A stretch of 64,000 nt of DNA from Ensifer adhaerens (GCF_013283195.1 NZ_JABEKT010000003.1:250604-314603); one strand, 5' to 3'; positions 1-8,480 are shown, numbered from the stretch's first letter. Numbers and translations are program-made. The notes: generated by a model not told the origin, from the letters alone.

Positions 1-44
1 ATACGCCGCGAGAGTAGGGAGAGAATTGATCCCAACCGATCAAG

Positions 45-525
45 TCAGAAAGGCCTTCGTCGCCAGTCTTCGCAGTGCCCAAGCAATGAAGAACCAGACG
101 CTCAGCACGATGAAGCCGCAAGATTGAACGTATCGAGACCCATCCCGAAGTGGCAACCGGGCTGCAGCAGCACATTTCGGAAACGGGGGTTCAGAGCCGG
201 CGGCTCGAAGATGTGCTTGCCACCCTGAACGAACACCTTTCCCAAATGAAGGATATTGCTCTCTCGTTCACTGGGGTGATGGCCGCCTTCTCACACGGTT
301 CCAGACGACAAAATGCTGAAAAACTTATTCGCCAACTTTGCCTTCGAGACTTCGAAATCGCCGCCTACCGGTTTCGGCTGACGATCGCCGAAGCCGGCGG
401 CTACACCGCAGGGGTGTTGGTGCTCCAGACCAATCTCGCTGAGGAGCCGGCGATGGCGGGCTGGCTTGAAGATAATCTCATCGGCGTGGCGACTAGCATT
501 TTATCCCTCCGCGAAGTCGGTGGAA
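45..525 (+). pseudogene. Decayed DUF892 (YciE/YciF ferritin-like) gene
   Basis: Family hallmarks are spread over several reading frames. One frame gives FVASLRSAQAMKNQ at about 56-97. After a frame change, ERIETHPEV and the segments QQH, SRRLEDVLATLNE and ALSF follow at about 134-280. A third frame gives DDKMLKNLFANFAFE at about 307-350, and the earlier frame then resumes with FEIAAYR and TIAEAGGY. Intact members are ferritin-like four-helix stress proteins of about 160 residues. At least three frameshifts mean this copy cannot make the protein. The family call rests on recognised sequence; the timing of decay is inference. Confidence 0.7.
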
Positions 526-872
526 AGCAAAGGTGTTACGATCGAGCCGTTCCCATAAGAAGACGAGTTTCATGCCGCCTCGGATTTAATGATGTGTCTG
601 AAGGAAGTTGGTGCGCGTTTGCTGTGACCGGTTTCGCATTTGAAGCATGCGATGGAGATTTCCTGTAGTCTGGCAGATCTTCCCCCAATACAGGCCTTGC
701 CCTTCTTCGAAAACCCATCGACAAGGAAGCCTCGATCGCGCCGTCAGCGACACTGACCCGCTAGGTCCAGGAACAGAGCTTCGACATAAACCCACACCGG
801 AACGGAATCCCGACCCCTGCCACCTCGATCGATCGTAGAGGTGGGGAGGCATTGGCGGCGCCAACAGTTTAG
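526..872. other. Unassigned interval between decayed genes
   Basis: No reading frame here resembles a known protein with conviction. A short stretch near 660-720 (LPPIQALP followed by RKPIDKEA) faintly recalls the end of a response-regulator receiver domain, too weakly to call. Confidence 0.4.
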
Positions 873-1139
873 CTATCCCATTGACCGAACGGACCGCGCC
901 CGGACAGCAGTTAATATGGCCGCAAGTTCGTGGCTGAGTGCGTTTTGAACCGCAAAGGCAGAGCTTGGGACCACACCTGGATCCTCCTCATGGTCCTGCA
1001 CGACCAAGTCGTCTTCCATGCCAGAAACAAGGTCGTCCCAATCCTGAGGCCGGGTGCGACGTAAAATGCATAGAATGGCGATTAAAAGCTCCCTGTGCGC
1101 CGAGATCTGAAATTCCATTCTTTCCATGGGGCGCTCCAT
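873..1139 (-). CDS. Small hypothetical acidic protein
   Basis: An 88-residue frame with ordinary protein composition and no low-complexity bias: QISAHRELLIAILCILRR, then an acidic stretch with DWDDLVSGMEDDLVVQD, ending SHELAAILTAVRAR. I do not recognise a family. Three in-frame ATGs lie within the first 8 codons (1139, 1127, 1118); the last has a purine-rich GGAAAG just upstream, so the start is uncertain. It sits alone between decayed genes, so it may itself be a survivor or a fragment. It could be a helical cytoplasmic protein; no function can be assigned. Confidence 0.4.
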   Translation of the reverse strand: MERPMERMEFQISAHRELLIAILCILRRTRPQDWDDLVSGMEDDLVVQDHEEDPGVVPSSAFAVQNALSHELAAILTAVRARSVRSMG

Positions 1140-1442
1140 CCGTGATAAATGCTTCAGTAGAACTCCCTTGAAACGGCCTGGTTCCCCTAAGACGACCGGC
1201 GACCGGATGGGTCGCGATCATCCAGCCAGCGCTATTCTGGGAGAGTTCTTTCAAATGTCTGTCGCATGGACAGGACGACCTGGTGCGATTTCGCCACGAG
1301 GAGAAATCACAACCCGCTAAGGGCATCCCGGCACATCAGTTCGGATGAAGGGTTATGAAAGAACAGCGCCGCAGCGCCGCCGATTAGGCCGCGAGATGGC
1401 AATGCAGGACGTTCGATAGGTTCTGATGCATGACGAAACATC

Positions 1443-1677
1443 GACGTCCTCATGTCCGAGGAACTGACGCTGCGCGAGTAAAGCCGCATCAAGACCGCCC
1501 TGCGAATGGGCAGGCCTGCAACGATCAAGGCCCTGGCCGGCTCCGACTTTACATTCCAACCCTCGCTCGACCGAGATCGCATCTTCACTCTGGCGCAGCT
1601 TGGCTTCGTCGACCGCCACGAAGCAGTTCATTTCCTCGGTCCGCCGGGAACGGGAAAGAGCGTGGGCTTGCCGTGAC
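1443..1677 (+). mobile_element. istB: IS21-family IstB helper ATPase, N-terminal remnant
   Basis: The frame from 1443 reads DVLMSEELTLRE, meets an in-frame TAA at 1479-1481, then continues RIKTALRM, FQPSLDRDRIF and the Walker A segment HFLGPPGTGKS, and ends at a TGA near 1675. This is the characteristic N-terminal part of IstB, the ATPase that assists the IS21 transposase IstA. The rest of IstB, all of IstA and the element ends are absent. It is a dead scrap that marks past IS activity. Confidence 0.75.
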
Positions 1678-1820
1678 GGGTAACGGCTGAGATCTTCTCG
1701 GTGACGCGCATGCGGACGGAGTCAGGCCCTTCTTGGTCGTCGTTCGCGGATGCTGCATATGGAGTGCCTTCGGAACTTTACCGGCGCCAACAGGTTCACC
1801 TTCACGTGGAAAGGAGACAG

Positions 1821-2123
1821 ATGATGAGCGACCCGAAGGACGAGAAAACCACAGATCCGATTCTGGAACCGATCTCGCAGCCCCGCCCACCCGAAATGGA
1901 TCTCGAACCAATTCCACTGCCAGACCTATCCGGGGCTGCCACTGACGAGGTGGATGAACTTCCCGCCGAAACTGGACGCGTGCCACCGGTTCCGAGCCGC
2001 GATGAGGCCAACATTGGCCCGGATGACGTGTTGCCGGAAGACAGCGAGGAGAAGCTCCTGGAGGACGACCCGGCGCGCGAAAGGACCCGCTTCGATGAAG
2101 AGCTTCCGAAAAGCAGCCGCTAA
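1821..2123 (+). CDS. Hypothetical proline- and acid-rich small protein
   Basis: The frame is open from further upstream, but an AAGGAG site at 1811-1816 fixes the start at ATG 1821 or 1824 (MMSDPKDEK), giving about 100 residues. The product is rich in Asp, Glu and Pro (ILEPISQPRPPEMDLEP, then DEVDELPAE), has no membrane segment or signal peptide, and looks intrinsically disordered. No family was recognised. It is probably expressed, given the good ribosome-binding site. Confidence 0.5.
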   Translation: MMSDPKDEKTTDPILEPISQPRPPEMDLEPIPLPDLSGAATDEVDELPAETGRVPPVPSRDEANIGPDDVLPEDSEEKLLEDDPARERTRFDEELPKSSR

Positions 2124-2224
2124 GGCTTGCCCGTACAAAGCGTGACGGGCGGTGAAAGGGATGACCCCCACCCTCACCTGCCCGGTCGCGCAGGTTGAAT
2201 CGAAATGCACAGCGGACTTTGAGG

Positions 2225-2685
2225 CCGATCTACTCCGCGATTTCCACCGACAAAGCCGGCTCGCAAAACACAGCGTTCTTCCGCTTCAAGGCGATCGTCG
2301 GCAGGCTGGCAACTGTTGGCAAAGCTCGCGTCCAACGTAGACCACCTCGCCAGCGCGCCTGGCGGCCATCAAATAGTCCCGCCGCGCTGCCATTTTCGTC
2401 GACGGTAGCCCGCGATAACAAAGCTGACGCTCTGGGTGCATTTCAGTTTCAGCCAGTAGCCCACCTGTTCGGATAAATAAGGTGTTTGCCAGTTCCGGGC
2501 AATGATCCGTCCAGATTGAACTTGCATGCCTGCGCGAGAATGCCGGTGGTCTTCGATCTCTACCGAGACGCGAATGACAGACCCTCTCTCTGATCATCTT
2601 CTCAAGGGAACCGGCCGCTCTCGCTGATCCATGTCGCGCAGGTCGTGACCGTCAAAATCGAGAAGATCGTACGTGTAAAATGGTG
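2225..2685 (-). pseudogene. Remnant of a LigD-type ATP-dependent DNA ligase
   Basis: Read on the minus strand, three frames together give the C-terminal half of the ligase domain of LigD, the ligase of bacterial non-homologous end joining. The order is PFYTYDLLDFDGHDLRD (near 2685-2635), ILAQACKFNLDGS (about 2530), YWLKLKCTQSVSFVIAGY (about 2460-2410, the conserved KCxQ segment), LMAARRAGEVVYVG (about 2370-2330) and LPTIALKRKNAVFCEP (about 2300). The order matches intact ligases, but at least three frameshifts and missing ends make it non-functional. Confidence 0.7.
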
Positions 2686-2690
2686 TCCTT

Positions 2691-3097
2691 TGTCGCCGCA
2701 TTGCGGTCTGCCGCATGCACGGTCGACCAGCAGAATCCTAATACATTAGCAATGGAACAATATCAGTCCCGGCGCATTATGTGTTGTACGTTGGCGTTGG
2801 CTTATTGTGGAGGCAGTGCTAACGCTGACCCAGACGGTCTAGTTCGCCCCGGGCCGTCTGGACCTACCCTCAATTCCTCCCCGCATCGCCCGGACCTGTT
2901 GCGAGCCCAGTTGCCGCCGGCTGGCCTGACAAACGAGATCTCCGGCCTGCCTTCGCGCGCACCGAGGCCAAGGCCGCACCGGATTTACTTACCGCGACAT
3001 CCTGCTGGGGCGGCTGGAGGCGGGGCCGGACATTACCGAACGCTTTGTAAAACAGCGAAAGCGGCACGGTTCATTCCCGAACCGAGAGGCGTCCTGG
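2691..3097. other. Unassigned interval upstream of a BA14K gene
   Basis: A 193-codon plus-strand frame crosses this stretch and continues over the antisense of the BA14K gene, but its composition is arginine/proline-rich and family-free, as expected of a shadow frame. Nothing convincing is seen. Confidence 0.4.
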
Positions 3098-3568
3098 TCA
3101 ATAATACGGCGACACACATTCCTGGCGTGGCCCATAATAGGGCTGGAAGGTGTTGTCGTAGGCTCTGTATGACCGATACCGGTCAAAGCACCATTCGACA
3201 TGCGCTGATGGTGCGCTGGAATAGACCCTGCGGGGTGGTGAGGCGATCGCACCACCAATAACCACTCCAGCTCCGAAGGCAGCGAGAGGGTACCACCACC
3301 CGTCGCTGTGTCGACGATAACCGTCCCGACGGTAGCGGTAGCCCTGATGGCCATTGTAATAGCCGTATCGCGGGCCCGCATCGTAACGATAGCCATTGTA
3401 CCCCCGTGAGCGCGGCGGGCCACCGTAGTGACCTGGCTTGTGGTGGACAAACTCGACGGACCGAGAGAGAGACTGGCCGCTCGCAACGGGAGACATGGGC
3501 ACGGCCTGAGCCGAGACCGCCGACAATGCAGCAGCGGCTGCTACGAATATTGTACCTATTGTTTTCAT
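3098..3568 (-). CDS. BA14K-family exported protein
   Basis: The product is 156 residues when started at ATG 3568 ([20 protein letters not shown]), a clear signal peptide with cleavage after AQA. The middle is Tyr/Gly/Arg-rich. A hydrophobic segment ([13 protein letters not shown]) precedes the C-terminal BA14K motif, in which [19 protein letters not shown] and YYGPRQEC are visible. BA14K proteins were first described as Brucella immunoreactive, lectin-like antigens and are widespread in rhizobia as cell-envelope proteins. A GGGTGA lies a few bases before the ATG. A second, tandem BA14K reading frame lies at 37923-38297. Confidence 0.8.
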   Translation of the reverse strand: MKTIGTIFVAAAAALSAVSAQAVPMSPVASGQSLSRSVEFVHHKPGHYGGPPRSRGYNGYRYDAGPRYGYYNGHQGYRYRRDGYRRHSDGWWYPLAAFGAGVVIGGAIASPPRRVYSSAPSAHVEWCFDRYRSYRAYDNTFQPYYGPRQECVSPYY

Positions 3569-4144
3569 GACTTCACCCAAAAGTTCCTTGCCAAGACATA
3601 TCTGTGACTAGTCGCGCCACTAAAGGGCTGCGCGTCGAATTCGGGCTGACTTCCGATGGTGAACAAAGCGAACCCGCTTGCCCAATCACTTAGCGCCAAG
3701 AATATCGCGTACCATAGGACCTCAGTCCTATGGCCGTCCCGCAAAGGTCCTATATGCCGCTCAAGCCGGTGGGCTCTGGACACTTAGGTCCCCCAATAAC
3801 CCGACCCATCGACGATGATCGCTGACGGTGAAGCGGCGGTGCCCGTAGATGGCGGCAGCAGTTGTTGCAGGCGGAGCTCGGCGGCCAGGACTGCAAGCTA
3901 TCAGCGATGAGCCGCTGCTGAACTTTGGAGTTAACGAAGCTTCGCCGGACCATCCTTGATGGGATTGCCGTCCGCGTTTGACGGTTTCGGCGAACATAGC
4001 AAGCGCGTCTCCCCGACCGCATTCGATTGGAACCGCTACAGCGTGCCTGCAACTAAAGGCTCCTGTCTGAACCGCAGAAACGGCGGGAGTTTCGTGTGGG
4101 ACTTCTGAGCCGACTCTACCGTTCCGACTGGAAAGGACAATGAG
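3569..4144. other. Long interval without a recognisable gene
   Basis: Promoter-side DNA of the BA14K gene followed by about 400 bases whose frames on either strand give no family. Minus-strand frames between 3750 and 4050 are Arg/Ser-rich and look non-coding or badly decayed. Confidence 0.4.
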
Positions 4145-4380
4145 ATGCCAACCTCACAAGAACGCGTTCATCCAAAGACGATCGAGCGACCCGTCAAAAT
4201 TATTCCCTCAGTCCGCAGGAAGCGGAGCGGCTCGTCAATCAATTCGGTGAGGGCCGGAAGAAACTCGACCTCTTGCTCGGTCACAAAGGCGCCGCAAATA
4301 GCGTATCTGCAAATACCTCGGATGCAGGTGGCCGATATCCTCGCTCTCGTTCTTCATCTCGACGAGCAGGTCGTCCTCCG
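4145..4380 (+). pseudogene. Possible decayed small DUF3606-like protein
   Basis: An ATG at 4145 behind GGAAAGGA opens MPTSQERVHPKTIERPVKI. A one-base shift near 4197 then reads NYSLSPQEAERLVNQFGEGR and KKLDLLLGHKGA, which resembles the helix-turn-helix-like core of short DUF3606 proteins. The two halves sit in different frames, so as written the gene is broken. The family match is short and tentative. Confidence 0.3.
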
Positions 4381-4536
4381 GGCTGAGGAACTGGCCCTGG
4401 AACGCGGAACAGAAATTGGCGCGGGCGTGGTCCTGATCGCACCGAAGTACCATTGACCATTCCGCTAAAAGAGGGTGTTGACTCTCGCCCTCAATGAGAA
4501 CATTTGTAGAACGTACCCATTGAGAAGGCCTGCAAC

Positions 4537-4710
4537 ATGAGTGACGAAACCGGCGCGATCAAGAAGACGGAGAGCGGCCCATTCGTGCATTTGTGCGAGG
4601 AGCCGGGCTGCAAGGCATGGGGCGGCTTCGGCTTTGCTAACGGCAGCGCTGCGCCCAATTGGTATTGCTTCGCACACAGGATCGAATGGCCACCGGCCAA
4701 GAGATCCTAA
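4537..4710 (+). CDS. 57-residue cysteine/histidine small protein
   Basis: ATG 4537 follows GAGAAGG at suitable spacing and opens a 57-codon frame: MSDETGAIKKTESG, then HLCEEPGCKAWGGFGF, NWYCFAHR and a basic tail. Two Cys pairs or Cys-His ligands (CEEPGC and CFAH, with a preceding His) are arranged like a small zinc-binding fold. It is the first of three small genes leading to the SRAP gene at 5382, and two of the three are Cys-rich. Function is unknown; a zinc ribbon is inferred from spacing only. Confidence 0.55.
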   Translation: MSDETGAIKKTESGPFVHLCEEPGCKAWGGFGFANGSAAPNWYCFAHRIEWPPAKRS

Positions 4711-4788
4711 TTTCACCGGCGATGCGGCCGCCAACCTAAAACCTGCAAGACGAATGCTCCGGGAGGGCACCCCGGACGAGGAGAAACC

Positions 4789-5037
4789 ATGTCCGCCGCT
4801 CAGAAAACTATAGGGAATGACGAGATCGATCAGGCCCAAGACGATTTCACCGCCGCTCTCGCCTGGCACGATGGCGATGCCGAGGCCACTATCCGGACTT
4901 TGCTCGCCAACTGCAAACATTTGCGCCAGCAGCTCGTATTGGCCGAGATTTCGTTGAGCCTTGGCTTTACTCGTGGATGGCGCCCATGCCGCGAGCCGGC
5001 CGCCGCGGCTGTGGAAGGCGCAATCGTTTCAGGCTGA
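4789..5037 (+). CDS. Small hypothetical protein, rhizobial type
   Basis: The product is 82 residues starting MSAAQKTIGNDEIDQAQ, with GAGGAG just upstream of the ATG. The central part (DDFTAALAWHDGDAEATI, then RTLLANCKHLRQQL and SLGFTRGWRP) is amphipathic and helical. The last 15 residues are Ala-rich and may be a run-on from a lost stop. It lies between two small Cys-rich genes and upstream of SRAP, in the same direction. I know of no function; it is cytoplasmic by composition. Confidence 0.55.
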   Translation: MSAAQKTIGNDEIDQAQDDFTAALAWHDGDAEATIRTLLANCKHLRQQLVLAEISLSLGFTRGWRPCREPAAAAVEGAIVSG

Positions 5038-5042
5038 CCAAC

Positions 5043-5366
5043 ATGCCCGAACAAAACGGTTTAACGCGTCGCCAGCGCATGCACACCCTGAGCAAGGCCG
5101 AGGGAACCCGCCAGATTGTCAAGATCGAATGCATGTACTGCCGGATCACGCATCGGTACCGTTGTCGCGATCTGCTGCAACTCTGCGGCGACGTACCGAT
5201 CGACGAGATATCGCCGCAATTTTACTGCGAGAAATGCAAAAAAAAGGAATACTTGCGGGCAGAGTTCGAGTTGCCATGGCCCGCCGACACTGGAAAGCTC
5301 CGCATCCGAAAGCTGGTAAGGATCAAGACAGTTCTAAAGCCAGTGTGGAAAGACGACTTCTATTGA
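5043..5366 (+). CDS. Small zinc-ribbon-like hypothetical protein
   Basis: The start is chosen at ATG 5043 (MPEQNGLTRRQRM) because the earlier in-frame ATGs lie inside the preceding gene; this gives 107 residues. Two CxxC pairs, IECMYC and FYCEKC, separated by about 35 residues form a likely zinc ribbon around a short helical insert (RCRDLLQLCGDV). The basic C-terminus (KLRIRKLVRIKTVLKP) suggests nucleic-acid contact. It ends 15 bases before the SRAP gene, so co-transcription is likely. The link to DNA repair is inference from position. Confidence 0.55.
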   Translation: MPEQNGLTRRQRMHTLSKAEGTRQIVKIECMYCRITHRYRCRDLLQLCGDVPIDEISPQFYCEKCKKKEYLRAEFELPWPADTGKLRIRKLVRIKTVLKPVWKDDFY

Positions 5367-5381
5367 AGGTGAGCAAGAGCG

Positions 5382-6113
5382 ATGTGCAATCTCTACAATC
5401 TGACGACGAACCAGCAAGCCATCCGCGACTTCGTTTCGGTCACCCATGATCTGGTGGGTAACCTAGAGCAATCCATCGACGTCTACCCCGATCGCTTCGC
5501 GCCGATCATTCGCAACAACGAGGATCGTCGCGAACTCGCAATGGCTCGCTGGGGCATGCCTTCATCGAGTAAGGCGCAATTGGACGCAGCCACGAAGCGC
5601 GCGGATAAGCTTCGCGCCAAGGGCAAGGAAGTGGACTTTGCCGAACTCCTGAAGATGGAGCCGGACGGAGGCACAACCAACGTCCGAAACACTTCCAGCA
5701 AACACTGGAAGCGTTGGCTGGGAGTAGAAAACCGCTGCGTTGTTCCCCTAACCCGCTTCGCCGAACCGGACCCGGCAAGCAAGGTCGAAGGCGGCCGCAC
5801 TCCAAATGCATGGTTCGCCAGCACAAGTGACGAACCGTTGATGTTCTTTGCCGGCATTTGGGTGAAGGATTGGACCAGCGTTCGCAAAGTCAAAGAAGGG
5901 CTGATCACGATCGACATCTTCGCCTTCCTAACGACAGAGCCCAACGGCATCGTTGCGCCGATCCATCAAAAAGCGATGCCGGTCGTCCTGACCTCAAGGG
6001 AAGAGGTCCAGGCGTGGCTGACTGCACCCTGGACGGAGGCCCAGCAGCTGCAGCGTCCCCTGCCCGACGGCGAACTCAAGGTCGTTCAGGTGGCGGACAA
6101 TCCAGCGGCCTAA
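5382..6113 (+). CDS. SRAP / YedK-type DNA-protein crosslink peptidase
   Basis: SRAP proteins (YedK in E. coli, HMCES in animals) use Cys2 to form a stable thiazolidine crosslink with abasic sites in single-stranded DNA. Here the chain begins MCNLYNLT, exposing Cys2 after Met removal. The other conserved elements are visible: the MARWGMP block (about 58-64), the Asn of NVRNTSS in place of the usual NARAE, CVVPLTRFAEP carrying the conserved Glu, and PIHQKAMPVVLT carrying the conserved His. Length (243) fits the longer rhizobial subfamily. The gene is the last of a same-direction set with three small genes at 4537-5366. Confidence 0.85.
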   Translation: MCNLYNLTTNQQAIRDFVSVTHDLVGNLEQSIDVYPDRFAPIIRNNEDRRELAMARWGMPSSSKAQLDAATKRADKLRAKGKEVDFAELLKMEPDGGTTNVRNTSSKHWKRWLGVENRCVVPLTRFAEPDPASKVEGGRTPNAWFASTSDEPLMFFAGIWVKDWTSVRKVKEGLITIDIFAFLTTEPNGIVAPIHQKAMPVVLTSREEVQAWLTAPWTEAQQLQRPLPDGELKVVQVADNPAA

Positions 6114-6122
6114 CGCGAACCG

Positions 6123-6545
6123 TTAGTGGGGTGTCTCGTCACGGCGGCCCGATCGCTCCCTGATTAGAGCCGCCAGCGCAGCACGGCGCCACTCAGGCAA
6201 CTTCAATATAAAGGTGCCCACGTCCCGTCCGAAGTTCGTCCAGGCCTTGTCACCGGCCTGCCCTGCATCAATCACGCCGGCGGCCTCAAAGTCGGACCGG
6301 TCCATGTTTACGCGAGCGAGGGAAATCTGAAGCAAATCTGCCCCGGTGATCATCGCGCTACCCCTGCTGGCGAAGATTAGCGTCCCGTGGCTGGTCTGTC
6401 GCGGCACATCAGGCGGCTCGGCCGCTTCCTCTTCGGCGACGAGTTTTTGGTAACACGCGTCGATGTCCTGGGCGATGCCTTCGGCATCATAGAGGTAACC
6501 ATCCGTGCCGCCGTCGGTTTCTATGATCTCCGCAAGGGAGTTCAT
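6123..6545 (-). CDS. Hypothetical protein, converging on SRAP
   Basis: The product is 140 residues and acidic at its N-terminus (MNSLAEIIETDGGTDGYL, then CYQKLVAEEEAAEPPD), followed by a more regular C-terminal half with ISLARVNMDRSDFEAAGVI and ILKLPEWRRAALAALIRER. No signal peptide or membrane segment. I do not recognise the family. Its stop lies 9 bases from the SRAP stop on the opposite strand. Smooth composition over the full length argues for a real gene. Confidence 0.5.
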   Translation of the reverse strand: MNSLAEIIETDGGTDGYLYDAEGIAQDIDACYQKLVAEEEAAEPPDVPRQTSHGTLIFASRGSAMITGADLLQISLARVNMDRSDFEAAGVIDAGQAGDKAWTNFGRDVGTFILKLPEWRRAALAALIRERSGRRDETPH

Positions 6546-6657
6546 TACCGCGCGGCCGAGCCGCTGGGCGAAACTGTTTCGGTATAGAGGGCAACGCCAT
6601 TGCCAGTTGCAGAGCTGCGGGACGCCGTTTACTGACTTGCGGTTATCCTACGGAGCG

Positions 6658-6951
6658 TTAAAGTGAGTCTCCAATCCAATCTTCGTGCGCGTGGCGGATG
6701 CGGATCACGAAAATTCTTCCATCGTCGTTGATCCGATAGACTACTAGGTGGACCTTGAAGGGATGGATCCTAACAGGCGGGGAAATCTCATGGCGTTCAC
6801 GTGCCATTCGAGGGTTCGCGGATATAAGCTCAAGCAGAACAAAAAGCTCATGGTGATACCGTTCGGCGACCGGGGATCCATAATCGCGGACGCCTTGTTC
6901 GGCGATTGAGACGATATCCTCTTCCGCTTCGACAGAGAGGCTGAATGGCAT
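6658..6951 (-). CDS. parE: ParE-type toxin (RelE/ParE superfamily)
   Basis: The product is 97 residues: MPFSLSVEAEEDIVSIAEQG, then YHHELFVLLELISANP, VRIHPFKVHLVVYRI and VIRIRHAHEDW. This is the ParE/RelE fold pattern, with the basic beta strand and RIRHxxEDW near the end. ParE toxins poison DNA gyrase; that target is family knowledge. Its ATG overlaps the stop of the upstream antitoxin gene (TAATG), giving translational coupling. Confidence 0.85.
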   Translation of the reverse strand: MPFSLSVEAEEDIVSIAEQGVRDYGSPVAERYHHELFVLLELISANPRMARERHEISPPVRIHPFKVHLVVYRINDDGRIFVIRIRHAHEDWIGDSL

Positions 6952-7205
6952 TAATCGCGCCCGCGGGTGATCTCGGCTCGCGCGATTGCTGCTGCGAACA
7001 ACTCGTCCTTCGAACGAGTTCCAACGCCACTTTTAAGTCCGTCATCGACGAAACGTTGCATTTCGGCAATTTTATCAGTACGGGCTTGGTCTCTGCGGAT
7101 AAGGTCCCTAACGTAATCACTCGCGTTCGAGTATCGACCGGTCTTGGCTTGCGCTTCAACCCACTCTTTCATCGGGTCCGGCAGGGACACATTCATCGTC
7201 GCCAT
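6951..7205 (-). CDS. parD: ParD-type antitoxin
   Basis: The product is 84 residues: MATMNVSLPDPMKEWVEAQ, then GRYSNASDYVRDLIRRDQ, the ribbon-helix-helix DNA-binding domain typical of ParD, followed by a C-terminal toxin-binding tail (ELFAAAIARAEI). ParD neutralises ParE and represses its own operon. It lies directly upstream of parE with a one-base overlap. The palindrome at 7219-7232, 14 bases upstream, is a plausible operator. Confidence 0.85.
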   Translation of the reverse strand: MATMNVSLPDPMKEWVEAQAKTGRYSNASDYVRDLIRRDQARTDKIAEMQRFVDDGLKSGVGTRSKDELFAAAIARAEITRGRD

Positions 7206-7218
7206 TCGAGTCTCCTTG

Positions 7219-7232
7219 GTATCTCAAAATAC
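7219..7232. promoter_or_regulatory. Short palindrome upstream of parDE
   Basis: GTAT-CTCAAA-ATAC is an inverted repeat just upstream of the parD start, where autoregulating ParD proteins bind. No experimental support. Confidence 0.3.
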
Positions 7233-7284
7233 TCCGTGATGGCAAAGTTTGTCAAATCACAGAAGACTGCGGAGGACGTTGTCG

Positions 7285-7611
7285 AACCGATTGACCGCAG
7301 GTTCGAGTCCTGCCGGAAACGCCATGTTCGTGCCCCTCCTCCCAACGAAGTCATGAATTGTCTCGGAGAATGGGAGAGCTTCGTTCATTCGGATACACCC
7401 GAGGTTCCCCCGCTGATCAAGGCGGGGCTCATTCACGTTCAGTTTGAAACCATCCACCCTTTCCTGGACGGCAATGGTCGTCTCGGCCGCCTCCTGATCA
7501 CGCTATTTCTTTGCGCCACCGGCGTACTTCGGGAACCCTTGCTTTATCTCAGCCTCTATTTCAAATCGCGAAGGGCTAATTACTACCGGCTGCTGCAGGA
7601 AGTCCGAGAAT
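7285..7611 (+). pseudogene. Fic-domain protein, core fragment
   Basis: The fragment carries the Fic catalytic motif HPFLDGNGRLGR (about 7455-7490), preceded by LIKAGLIHVQFETI and followed by LREPLLYLSLYFKSRR and NYYRLLQEVRE. Upstream, TAGSSPAGNAMFVP is in a different frame from PPPNEVMNCLGEW, showing a frameshift near 7330. Fic enzymes AMPylate target proteins. The N-terminal part and everything after LLQEVRE are missing, and sequence of a LacI gene in opposite orientation begins at about 7612. A different Fic fragment occurs at 44556-44994. Confidence 0.8.
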
Positions 7612-7838
7612 ACAACAACCGAGCCCTTTGGGCGGGTCATTCGAGCAATAAGATGAGTCGCAGTCCGTCCCGCAGCGTAGCTGTCAATGCCGACGAACTC
7701 CCCTTTCGTCCCAGAGGCACGCGTTACAACATGGACGACCGGGAGACCCCGCTCCACAACTGCTTCTACTGCCGCACTGACCGTTGGACTGCTGGGAACA
7801 GCCAAGATCAGGCCTGCGCGCGACACCTCGGCAGACAT
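7612..7838 (-). pseudogene. LacI-family regulator, effector-domain fragment
   Basis: The minus-strand frame reads GLILAVPSSPTVSAAVEAVV, then LPVVHVVTRASGT, FVGIDSYAAGRTATHLI and GSVVVF. These are typical strands of the periplasmic-binding-protein-like domain of LacI regulators (GIDSYAAGRTATHL corresponds to the NYxAGxxAxxHL motif). The helix-turn-helix N-terminus and the C-terminal half are gone; the break with the Fic fragment is at about 7612. It sits just downstream of an oxidoreductase remnant and may once have regulated the rpiB/TRAP neighbourhood. Confidence 0.65.
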
Positions 7839-7847
7839 GATGCGCCG

Positions 7848-8480
7848 TCAGAACTGCACCCCAAGCCGCAGGGCATCCAGCATGGCCGCATTAGCCGATC
7901 GCCTGCTGACCGCGTCGCCAATCTTGTGCAGTTCGAAGCCAGAGGGGGGCCGGGCACGCAGAGGCGTTGAACCGACTAGTCTTTCGATCTCCGTGACGCC
8001 AGCATTCACCGAGAGCGGCCGCAATTCGTCGAAGACGTCGTTCACTGGCATCGTCCCATGTTCGACAATGACCTGCGCGTTGGGTTCGCGTAATTCCCAG
8101 TCGGTCAGCAAATCACGCAACACCACCTCATGCCGCCCTCGTGCGCGCGCAACGAACGTCACTGCCTTGCCAGCCGCCGCGATTTCCGCGGCAACCGAGG
8201 GCGCTGGGTGGCGTCCGCTCGCATCATAGATCATCATCGGCAACCTGCTTGGGATTTCCAAGCGCACCGACCACGCTGAGGCATACTTCGCTCCCGACGA
8301 CCGGACCGAAAATCCGGTATGCCGCCGGTCACGATGAAGACGAGGTCGGGCTCTTCGGCAAGTCCCGCCGCCGCCTTGGCATAGACATTGAGCCTGATAT
8401 CCATGCTGCGCTGTTCGAGCTCGGCAATGCGCCAGTCGACGCGACAACTTCGGAGGTCAAGGTTCGCCTCTCTGCTTCGG
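7848..8480 (-). pseudogene. Remnant of a TMADH-like NADH:flavin oxidoreductase
   Basis: Two minus-strand frames join to give the C-terminal FAD/NAD-binding part of a trimethylamine-dehydrogenase-like (old-yellow-enzyme fused) oxidoreductase: VDWRIAELEQRSMDIRLN, PDLVFIVTGGIPDF (8450-8300), then MIYDASGRHPAPSVAAEI, VVLRDLLTD, QVIVEHGTMPVNDV and GFELHKIGDAVSRRSANAA, ending at a stop at 7848. The N-terminal barrel is missing and the middle carries a frameshift and a deletion. It lies downstream of rpiB in the same orientation. Confidence 0.65.

Noticed and set aside
660-720. Response-regulator tail
   Set aside because: Only a dozen residues resemble a receiver end, in mixed frames; too weak to list as a gene.
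2680-3261. 193-codon plus-strand gene
   Set aside because: Its second half is antisense to the BA14K gene and the first half has no family or good ribosome site.
7297-7324. tRNA 3' end (GCAGG-TTCGAGT-CCTGC stem-loop followed by CCA) as an integration site
   Set aside because: The same bases encode the Fic segment GSSPAGNAMFVP, and no tRNA 5' part is upstream; the T-arm likeness is coincidental.
6945-7970. A single 341-codon plus-strand gene
   Set aside because: It runs antisense through parD and parts of LacI and oxidoreductase remnants; only the central Fic part is real.
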